Assembly (NCBI GenBank): GCA_026390935.1
Contig: JAPLEZ010000134.1
Span: forward strand, 1 to 54,111
DNA: 54,111 nt
DNA from: Bacteroidota bacterium
GTDB taxonomy: Bacteria > Bacteroidota > Bacteroidia > Flavobacteriales_C > GCA-002722245
Direction: 5' to 3'
The position numbers and the translations under genes are program-made. The notes under the pieces are model-generated. The model was not told the DNA's origin. It did no database searches and saw only the letters and a program-made list of their open reading frames with translations. Position 1 is the first letter of the stretch. The number at the start of each line of letters is the position of its first letter. This document shows positions 47,299-54,111 of the stretch, piece by piece.

Positions 47299-50253
47299 CT
47301 AAAAATGCAAAATGAATTGAATGAGGTAAACCGACGGATCCAATTGTAATTTTTTCCTGATTCGGGTGCGGCTGGTTTCTAAACTCTTTGGAGTAATATT
47401 GAGTAGTTCGGCAATTTCATTATTTGATAAATTCATGCGCATATAAGCGCAAATCTTTAAATCTGTAGGACTCAACGCAGGACAAGCTTTTGTTAAACGA
47501 CTTAAAAAATCGTTGTGCAACAAATTAAAATTATGCTCAAAACTATCGCTATTATCGACGTCGCCTATTTCTTTTTCAAGTAATGAAATTGCTTTTCGCA
47601 AAGTATGATCTTCTTTGTTTTCCGAACTCAACAAAATGTTTTTAACGTCGTTGAATTTTTCAGTCTTTTTATCCACATGAATTTTTATGCTGGCCAATTC
47701 TCTTAATTTGTAGTTCAACTCACTTTGTAATTTCTCTTTTTCTACTTTTTCAAGTTGTGCTTCAAGCATTGCATTTCTTTTTTGCGAACGCTTACGTGTG
47801 ATGAAATTAACTGCGAATACCAACAGCACCACACACAAAACAAAAGCTAAAGTTTCAAACCAAATCGTTCTCCAGAATGGTGGAGAGATAACAATACGTA
47901 ATTGAGTAATACTGTTACTCTTTACGCCGTCGGCATTAAATCCCCTCACTTTAAAAACATAAGTGCCATAAGGTAAATTGGTATATGATGCGCTATTTTG
48001 TTTGGAGTTAGCATGAATCCAGTCGGCATCAAATCCTTCCAATTGATATTCATAACTTACTTCTTCAGGGGAGGTATGACATACTTCATTAAAATAAATA
48101 GAGAAATAATTTTGTGTATAGTCAAGTTCAATGCTTTTGAGGTATTCGGGTTGAAGTCCTTTGTACAACGAATCTTCGGTGATTGACCGATTAAAAATTT
48201 TAAAGTCGCAAATCAGTACAGGAAGCACAAAATTATTTGCAACTATTTTTTGAGGATCAAAAAAATTAAAGCCCTTTGGTCCGCCAAACAACAGCTTATC
48301 ATTGAACTTTGTGGCTGAGTTCAAATTAAATTCATGCGCTTGAAGTCCGGAATTTTTGGAGTAATTTTTAATCCACTTTTGTTTGTCGTAAGGCAATCCT
48401 CCATCTTTTTCCAATGCATAAATTTCCATTGCGTTGATGCGCGCGAGACCTTTGCCTGTGCTTAACCATACCGCCCCATCGTTACTCTCTAAAATACCAT
48501 TGATGTTGTTTGAGCAAAGTCCGTTAGATTGTGAGAAATCAATTTTAGCAAAGGTGTTTGTATTGAGTAAATACGCCCCTTTACCAAAAGTTCCAACCCA
48601 CAAAAAAGAACTTCCAGCATGCTTTACCTCAGCAATGCAACTAGTTACATCCTCCGTACAAAGCTGAAAATTATCGTTGTTGTATGAATATTTATTTAAA
48701 CCCCTATTGGTAGCAAACCACAAATTCCCTTGCGCATCTTCATGCATTGCTCGCACAACGTTATGGGCTATTGAAGATTTTTTTTCAGACTCATGCTGAT
48801 ATAATTTATAGTTCGGAATTTTTTCATTTAAAATTTCAGATAACTTATACTTCAGTAGACCCTTGTCGCTAACACTTATCCAAAGTTCATTTTTACTAGT
48901 ACAATAAATTGCAATTACGCTGTTAACTTTATCAGCAAAAAAATTAATTTGAGGCAAAGAAAAATGCAGCGGTTGAGCATTGGCATTGCTAAACATAAAA
49001 AAACCATCATCGGTACCTACCCAAATCCGCGACAGTTTATCGCGATAAATAATTTTTATATTGTTTTTAGCATCAAACTTTGCATTAGAGCCAAGCTTAA
49101 TATTAGTGTATGTTCTATTTTTTTCATTATATACAAACAAGCCTTCGTTCTCAATTCCAAACCATATATTTCCTTTTTCATCATTACAAACAGCACGAAT
49201 ATTATTGTCGTTTAGCTGAATCACGAAATGGTCGAATCGCTGTTTAAAAAAATCAATTTTACTTATTCCGCCACCCGATGATCCCATCCATAAATTCCCT
49301 GCTTCATCTTTAAAAATTAACCGAATAAAATTGCTGCTGATGCTATACCTGTTGGCTGAATTTTCAGTAAAATTTTGACTAACACATTGGTCGACATTGA
49401 TATTTTGAATTTTATACAAACCTCCACCCATGGTAGAGAACCAAATAAAATTATTTTTATCAACCTCAATTCCCGTAATATCCTGATGCACCGGCTGTAC
49501 GAATTTGATGGAAGAAAAAGTTTCCTTCTCTTTATTGAAAAACTTAAGTCCTTCTCCTTTAGTGGCCACTAAAAGATTTGCACTTTTCACACACAATGAA
49601 GTAAGTGGAACATTGAATATTGTTTTGAAGGAATGGTATTCACCCGAAATGCAATTGAATTTATGCAAAGTTCCGTCACTGCTACCGACCCACAAAATAT
49701 TAGGCTTTTCGTACACCATGCAAGAAATAGATTTGTTAGATCCTTTGCTGTTAAACGCAGCACATTGCGTTAACTTCATTGTTTTCGGATTCAAAGAAAA
49801 CAAACCCCTATTGCTAGTAGCTATCCATAAGATACCCTGCTCATCTTCAATGATACAATTCACTGCAGTAGCGGGAAAATTCGTAACTCTCTTAAATATT
49901 TTCTTTGCCCTTTCAAATACAAATAATCCCGATTCGGTACCCAGCCACAAGCAATCATTCATTGTTTTTTTCTGCTCACAAATTGCAAACACCACCGAAT
50001 TGGAAAAATCTTTATTTAAAATAGAATTGTACGACAGCATATTTGAACCATCATAACTATTTAAACCACCCCAGCTGCCTATCCAAATTACGCCTCTACT
50101 GTCTTGATACATCGACAAGATATAACTATGCAAAAGCCCTTCATCTTTGCTGATGTTTTCAAACTTTACAAGAGGAGAATTATTTTGGGAAAGTCCACTG
50201 TAAAACGTTAGAAACAGTAAGAAAAATAAAAGAAGATTTTTTATTGAGTTCAT
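47299..50253 (-). CDS. Transmembrane one-component regulator: Reg_prop propeller, Y_Y_Y domain, LuxR-type HTH
   Basis: This 984-residue sensor has a signal peptide (about 1-22), then a large periplasmic region built from Reg_prop-like blades (GVIWIGSWGGLNSYDG, GILWIATSNRGLFSLN, NLWFATNRGLNKYS and more, about 30-700). A Y_Y_Y domain is at about 715-790 (YEYQLEGFDADWIHANSKQNSASYTNLPYGTY). One membrane helix (about 793-818) leads to a coiled coil (about 820-880) and a C-terminal helix-turn-helix (about 925-980, LSPTDLKICAYMRMNLSNNEIAELLNITPKSLETSRTRIRKKL). There is no kinase or receiver, so signal and DNA binding are in one chain. Such sensors often control glycan or stress genes; here it faces the T9SS cluster. 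Confidence 0.9.
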   Translation of the reverse strand: MNSIKNLLLFFLLFLTFYSGLSQNNSPLVKFENISKDEGLLHSYILSMYQDSRGVIWIGSWGGLNSYDGSNMLSYNSILNKDFSNSVVFAICEQKKTMNDCLWLGTESGLFVFERAKKIFKRVTNFPATAVNCIIEDEQGILWIATSNRGLFSLNPKTMKLTQCAAFNSKGSNKSISCMVYEKPNILWVGSSDGTLHKFNCISGEYHSFKTIFNVPLTSLCVKSANLLVATKGEGLKFFNKEKETFSSIKFVQPVHQDITGIEVDKNNFIWFSTMGGGLYKIQNINVDQCVSQNFTENSANRYSISSNFIRLIFKDEAGNLWMGSSGGGISKIDFFKQRFDHFVIQLNDNNIRAVCNDEKGNIWFGIENEGLFVYNEKNRTYTNIKLGSNAKFDAKNNIKIIYRDKLSRIWVGTDDGFFMFSNANAQPLHFSLPQINFFADKVNSVIAIYCTSKNELWISVSDKGLLKYKLSEILNEKIPNYKLYQHESEKKSSIAHNVVRAMHEDAQGNLWFATNRGLNKYSYNNDNFQLCTEDVTSCIAEVKHAGSSFLWVGTFGKGAYLLNTNTFAKIDFSQSNGLCSNNINGILESNDGAVWLSTGKGLARINAMEIYALEKDGGLPYDKQKWIKNYSKNSGLQAHEFNLNSATKFNDKLLFGGPKGFNFFDPQKIVANNFVLPVLICDFKIFNRSITEDSLYKGLQPEYLKSIELDYTQNYFSIYFNEVCHTSPEEVSYEYQLEGFDADWIHANSKQNSASYTNLPYGTYVFKVRGFNADGVKSNSITQLRIVISPPFWRTIWFETLAFVLCVVLLVFAVNFITRKRSQKRNAMLEAQLEKVEKEKLQSELNYKLRELASIKIHVDKKTEKFNDVKNILLSSENKEDHTLRKAISLLEKEIGDVDNSDSFEHNFNLLHNDFLSRLTKACPALSPTDLKICAYMRMNLSNNEIAELLNITPKSLETSRTRIRKKLQLDPSVYLIQFILHF

Positions 50254-50350
50254 CGGCGCTGCATCTGTTTACTATATTAAAAATAAAATGCCAATTAACA
50301 TTGAAGTAATTGTTGTTTTCCCAAAGCCAAAAGACTAAAAAGTAAGTTGA

Positions 50351-51964
50351 TTAATGCGCCTCCAACCAATTTTTTCCTGTGCTCATTTCCACTTCTAAAG
50401 GAACTCGGGTTTTTACTGCGTTCTCCATTCCTCTTTTGACAATTGGTTTTAATTGTTCTACTTCATCCAGCGGACAAGTAAAAACCAACTCATCATGCAC
50501 CTGCAAAACCATTTTTGCTTTCAAGGTAGTTTTATCTAATTCACTTTGAATATCAATCATTGCTTTTTTGATAATATCGGCGGCAGAGCCTTGAATAGGC
50601 GCATTGATCGCATTTCGCTCGGCATAACCGCGCACGACAGCATTGGCTGAATTGATGTCTTTTAAATAGCGTTTGCGGCCCATTAAAGTAGTGACGTACA
50701 AATTCTTTTTTGCGTTATCAATGCTTTCATCCATGTACTGACGAATACGTGGATATTTCATGAAATAATTATCAATGATTTCTTTCGATTCGGTGCGCGA
50801 AATATTCAAACGCTGCGCCAATCCGAAAGCAGAAATTCCATAAATAATTCCGAAGTTCACCATCTTTGCTTTGCTGCGCATGGTTCGATCCACCTGCTCC
50901 AGCGGAACATTGAAAACTTTGGCAGCTGTTGCCGAGTGAATGTCTTGTCCGCTTTGAAAAGCTGCAATCATATCTTCATCACCGCTCAACTCAGCAATTA
51001 AACGCAATTCCACTTGAGAATAATCGGCAGACAACAACACATGATCATCGGCATTGGGAATAAAAGCACGACGCACTTCCCTACCCCTCTCGGTTTTAAT
51101 TGGAATATTTTGCAAGTTCGGATTCACTGAACTTAAGCGACCTGTAGCGGCCACCGCTTGATTGTAAGTGGTATGAATTTTACCAGTTTCTTTATTTACA
51201 ATTTCGGGAAGCGTATCAACATAAGTAGATTTTAATTTGATCAATCCGCGGTAATCCAAAATCAATTTAATGATAGGATGCTTATCTACCAACTTCTGCA
51301 AAACCTCTTCGGATGTGGCATACTGACCCGTTTTTGTTTTCTTAGCTTTCTCATCAATCTTCAATGTTTCAAATAAAACATCGCCCATTTGCTTTGGAGA
51401 ATTGATGTTGAATTGAACTCCGGCTGCAGCATAAATTTCTTTCTCCAACTCAATTAATTCATTGAGCAAATCTTTGGAATATTCTTTCAATGCAGGAATA
51501 TCAATTTTAATTCCTTCCATTTCCATTTTTGATAAAACATGCACCAAAGGCATTTCAATATCTTCAAATAATTTCTTTTCGTCTTTCAATTCTTTATTCA
51601 AAATACTTTTCAATTGCCAGGTGACATCAGCATCTTCAGCAGCATATTCAGTGAGTTGCGCCAAATCCACCGAACGCATTCCCAATTGATTTTTTCCTTT
51701 TTTTCCTATGAGCGTTTCAATAGAAACAGGTTTGTAACCCAAATAAGTTTCCGATAAATAATCCATGTTGTGACGCATATCCGGCTCAATTAAATAGTGC
51801 GCGAGCATGGTATCAAACAATTTTCCTTTCACTTCAATTCCGTATTGCAACAAAACATTGATGTCGTATTTTATGTTTTGTCCGCTCTTGGCAATATTTT
51901 CATTTTCAATTCTTAAATCGCAAGAGGCGCTGCCTCCCTTCCTCTCCTTCGGGAAGATGCACAT
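50351..51964 (-). CDS. polA: DNA polymerase I, C-terminal part (3'-5' exonuclease remainder plus polymerase), frame-disrupted
   Basis: This is the downstream piece of polA in a different frame from the upstream piece. It holds the rest of the proofreading domain, with ExoII GQNIKYDINVL and ExoIII YAAEDADVTWQL, and the complete polymerase: motif A SADYSQVELRLIAEL (about 308), motif B RSKAKMVNFGIIYG (about 368), motif C VLQVHDELVF (about 488). The assigned ATG at 51964 starts inside the overlap with the other frame; the first 16 or so residues (MCIFPKERKGGSASCD) do not look like Pol I. If joined to 51906-53177, the whole enzyme is about 941 residues, normal for Bacteroidota. Confidence 0.85.
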   Translation of the reverse strand: MCIFPKERKGGSASCDLRIENENIAKSGQNIKYDINVLLQYGIEVKGKLFDTMLAHYLIEPDMRHNMDYLSETYLGYKPVSIETLIGKKGKNQLGMRSVDLAQLTEYAAEDADVTWQLKSILNKELKDEKKLFEDIEMPLVHVLSKMEMEGIKIDIPALKEYSKDLLNELIELEKEIYAAAGVQFNINSPKQMGDVLFETLKIDEKAKKTKTGQYATSEEVLQKLVDKHPIIKLILDYRGLIKLKSTYVDTLPEIVNKETGKIHTTYNQAVAATGRLSSVNPNLQNIPIKTERGREVRRAFIPNADDHVLLSADYSQVELRLIAELSGDEDMIAAFQSGQDIHSATAAKVFNVPLEQVDRTMRSKAKMVNFGIIYGISAFGLAQRLNISRTESKEIIDNYFMKYPRIRQYMDESIDNAKKNLYVTTLMGRKRYLKDINSANAVVRGYAERNAINAPIQGSAADIIKKAMIDIQSELDKTTLKAKMVLQVHDELVFTCPLDEVEQLKPIVKRGMENAVKTRVPLEVEMSTGKNWLEAH

Positions 51965-53177
51965 ACCAAGCTTTTCCGGCTTGAAAAGAAAAAGACAAGC
52001 CTATTGCTTCTGCAACATGAGAATCGATGCCAGTGGTTTCACTATCAAAACAAATTTCTTGTTGAGCACTTAAAACTTCAATTAGTTTTGAAATTTCCTC
52101 ATCGCTGTTTACTAAAATATATTCGTGTGCAACGTCAGCAACAGTTTTGTAATTTGTTGGCACAGCTTCCGATGGAACATCTTCTTCAACGGCCATGGCG
52201 AACATATCCATTTGGCCGGCACTTTCGGCTGCCACCATCTTTTTATTTACTACAGGCGCTTCTGCTGCAGGCGCTGATGGTGCAGCAGGTGCAACAGCGC
52301 TTCCGCCCAGTATACGTTGCGCCAAAGTTTTAAATTCCAACTCATTAAAAAGCTCGGTAATTTTTTCGGTATCGTGGTTTTGTAATTTTAAATCCTCAGT
52401 AGAAATTTCCAGAGGAACATTGAGTTCAATGGTGGCTAATTTTTTCGACAATAATCCTTGTTCGGCAAACTGAATTACGTTCTCTTTTTGCTTTCCCTTT
52501 AGTTCTTGTGCATTGGCAATTAAGCCTTCAACACTGCCATACTTGGCAATTAAAATTTTTGAGGTCTTCTCTCCTATTCCTGGAATACCTGGGATATTAT
52601 CGGCAGAGTCGCCCCACAATCCCAAAATATCAATCACTTGTTCTACACGCTCTACTTCAAACTTTGCACACACTTCTTTGATGCCCCAAACCTCTGCTGC
52701 ATTTCCGTTTTTCGCAGGACGATACAACTTGATATTATCAGTTACAAGCTGCGCAAAATCTTTATCGGGTGTCATCATGTAGGTGGTGTAGCCTTCTCTT
52801 TCTGCACGTTTCGCCAAGGTTCCAATCACATCATCTGCTTCAAAAGTGGGCACCACTACCGATTTAATATTGAAAGCATCGGCCAATTTAAAAATATATG
52901 GAATGGCTTTCTTAATGTCTTCGGGTGTTTCATCGCGATGTGCTTTATATGCAGGAAACATATCTTCACGAAAAGTTTTTCCTTGCGGATCAAAAACAAT
53001 AGCAATGTGTGATGGTTTTTCTTTGCTTAAAATTTCCAGCAAAGTATTGGTAAATCCCAACATTACCGACGTATTTAATCCTTTGGAATTGTAACGTTGA
53101 TTGCTACCAAATGCAAAATAGGAACGAAAAATGATGGCAAAAGCATCAATAAGAAATAGTTTTTTTTCTGAAGACAT
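51906..53177 (-). CDS. polA: DNA polymerase I, N-terminal part (5'-3' exonuclease and start of 3'-5' exonuclease), frame-disrupted
   Basis: This is the upstream piece of polA, 423 residues. The 5'-3' exonuclease domain (about 1-290) has LFLIDAFAIIFRSYFAF, VVPTFEADDVIGTLA, MMTPDKDFAQLV and DNIPGIPGIGEKT. A Pro/Ala-rich linker follows (about 295-345). The 3'-5' exonuclease begins with ExoI CFDSETTGID (about 374-383), whose Asp and Glu indicate working proofreading. The frame ends 20 or so residues after YVHLPEGEEG. One extra base in the G-rich stretch about 51925-51955 (for example the run CCC at 51936-51938, GGG in the gene) explains the break; removing it gives LPEGEEGGSASCDLRIENEN. Confidence 0.85.
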   Translation of the reverse strand: MSSEKKLFLIDAFAIIFRSYFAFGSNQRYNSKGLNTSVMLGFTNTLLEILSKEKPSHIAIVFDPQGKTFREDMFPAYKAHRDETPEDIKKAIPYIFKLADAFNIKSVVVPTFEADDVIGTLAKRAEREGYTTYMMTPDKDFAQLVTDNIKLYRPAKNGNAAEVWGIKEVCAKFEVERVEQVIDILGLWGDSADNIPGIPGIGEKTSKILIAKYGSVEGLIANAQELKGKQKENVIQFAEQGLLSKKLATIELNVPLEISTEDLKLQNHDTEKITELFNELEFKTLAQRILGGSAVAPAAPSAPAAEAPVVNKKMVAAESAGQMDMFAMAVEEDVPSEAVPTNYKTVADVAHEYILVNSDEEISKLIEVLSAQQEICFDSETTGIDSHVAEAIGLSFSFQAGKAWYVHLPEGEEGRQRLLRFKN

Positions 53178-53231
53178 GCGCTGAATTTTTTCAGCTTTAA
53201 ATGTAGCAATTGGAAAGGAAAATCAATCAAA

Positions 53232-54111
53232 CTATTTTCCCAAAACAGTTAAATAACCATTTTGCTCGTATTGTGCATTGGAGGTATCGCTGTATTTCAC
53301 GATCCAAAAATATGTACCATCAGGCACCATTGCACCTTGATATTTGGCATCCCAATTAGGCATTACTGCTGCAGATTTAAAAACTGAAACTCCCCATCTG
53401 TCGAGCACTTCAAAATATTCAAAATTCACATTATTGACCACTTTTGAATAGTTATCATTTGTTATTTCAATATAATCCCCTTCACAAGGCATAAACGCAT
53501 CATTTATACCATCTCCATTAGGAGTAATTACATCGGGAAAACACAAGGACACTGGCTTGCAATATTCTGTAATATTAATGTTGGCAGTTGCTTCACATGA
53601 ATTCTTGTTGGTCACCGTTACCCAAACTTGTGAAGGCTCTGATATTTCAATGTTTGCAGCTGTTGAACCCGTCGACCACAAAATACTTGCAAAGGTATCG
53701 GCAACAATTCCTTTCCAAATTTCATTTCCTGCAAAACACAATGTGGTATCAGCACCTAAATCAATTTTTAACGACACATCAACTGTAATTAAAGTTGGGG
53801 TTGAGTATTCACTTGAACAAGTCCCTGATTTCACCAAAGCACGATATTTAGTATTTTGGGAAACATTGTTGTAATTTAAATTTGCACTTGTTCCAGCAAT
53901 GGAAGTATGGGTTGCAAAATTATCTGTTGAACTTTCCCAACCTTGAATAGTTCCAGTGTATCCCGATAAATTGATTGCTCCCGAATTTATTGTAGTACAA
54001 TAAACAGCGGCAGATCCTGTAGAACCACCAACAGTAATTGGATCAACATTGATAGTTGCAGCATTTGAATTAGCAGAAGAACATACACCCGATTTCACCA
54101 CCACTCGGTAC
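53232..54111 (-). CDS. Large surface protein with gliding-motility (CHU-type) C-terminal domain, 5' end outside window
   Basis: Only the C-terminal 290 or so residues are inside the window; the gene continues beyond 54111. Two Ig-like repeats are visible, with matching ends VVKSGVCSSANSNAATINVDP and ALVKSGTCSSEYSTPTLITVD. Next comes a strand-rich PKD-like region (SILWSTGSTAANIEISEPSQVWVTVTNKNSCEATA). The closing domain is CFPDVITPNGDGINDAFMPC, then EYFEVLDRWGVSVFKS and VPDGTYFWIVKYSD, the gliding-motility-associated (type B) T9SS signal. It is expected at the cell surface or secreted, as an adhesin or structural protein. It lies 54 bp upstream of polA in the same direction. Confidence 0.88.
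   Translation of the reverse strand, partial: YRVVVKSGVCSSANSNAATINVDPITVGGSTGSAAVYCTTINSGAINLSGYTGTIQGWESSTDNFATHTSIAGTSANLNYNNVSQNTKYRALVKSGTCSSEYSTPTLITVDVSLKIDLGADTTLCFAGNEIWKGIVADTFASILWSTGSTAANIEISEPSQVWVTVTNKNSCEATANINITEYCKPVSLCFPDVITPNGDGINDAFMPCEGDYIEITNDNYSKVVNNVNFEYFEVLDRWGVSVFKSAAVMPNWDAKYQGAMVPDGTYFWIVKYSDTSNAQYEQNGYLTVLGK

Noticed and set aside
51900-52010. Programmed ribosomal frameshifting in polA
   Set aside because: The change needed is +1, and no known slippery codon or stop-codon-linked +1 site of the prfB type is present at the place where the frames should join. A one-base sequence difference is simpler.

Overview
The window is 54 kb of AT-rich chromosome from a Bacteroidota bacterium (class Bacteroidia in a broad sense; I cannot name a genus). 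The support is direct: at least four proteins end in type IX secretion (T9SS) sorting or gliding-type C-terminal domains, the ompA promoter has the Bacteroidota TTTG-N19-TAnnTTTG architecture, and many families are the Bacteroidota forms (GH3-like protein, deoxynucleoside kinase, DUF5522, SPFH protein, one-component Reg_prop/Y_Y_Y/LuxR regulator, OmpA with thrombospondin type 3 repeats). Most of the content is housekeeping. No rRNA, CRISPR array, prophage or transposase gene was seen.

Layout. 1-400: a degenerate tRNA interrupted by a 270-bp element with inverted ends, then a terminator. 525-3619: a Ton motor split into two convergent pairs, exbB-exbD (+) against folC-tonB (-). 3785-8225: proline dehydrogenase, a LysM glucosaminidase, a D-cysteine desulfhydrase/ACC deaminase homologue, a DUF5522 protein, a lipoprotein and proC. 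8525-13525: acyltransferase, two small membrane proteins, mutS and a SpoU methyltransferase. 13941-20843: ompA, folK, sppA, a GH3-family protein with an overlapping lipoprotein, and a deoxynucleoside kinase. 21040-26500: a FemAB/GNAT-like protein, a frameshifted polysaccharide deacetylase, purQ, anmK and an acyl-CoA dehydrogenase. 26537-27073: a DUF559 endonuclease-like gene packed inside a palindromic element. 27105-39762: an SPFH protein, a repeat-bearing secreted protein, recG, an MsbA-like ABC exporter, rbfA, an FtsX/LolE-type permease, a T9SS-exported M23 peptidase, a vWA protein and an rRNA m5C methyltransferase. 39959-50253: two tandem giant glycine-rich T9SS proteins, a T9SS SGNH hydrolase, and a convergent transmembrane regulator with a LuxR helix-turn-helix. 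50351-54111: polA broken into two overlapping frames, and the C-terminal part of a CHU-type surface protein that runs off the window.

The least explained part is the intergenic DNA. At least seven palindromic elements of several families sit between genes. Five of the ten convergent junctions hold such an element, and four others overlap or abut exactly. One element (26537-27073) carries a DUF559 gene between its arms, and the tail of the protein is encoded by the arm itself. A gene-less copy of the same layout lies 2.4 kb away (24109-24251). This looks like a nuclease-bearing element with a non-autonomous derivative and is my best candidate for an under-described system. Two genes (polA and the deacetylase) are each broken by a single frame change. 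Either the assembly carries homopolymer errors or both genes are really split.
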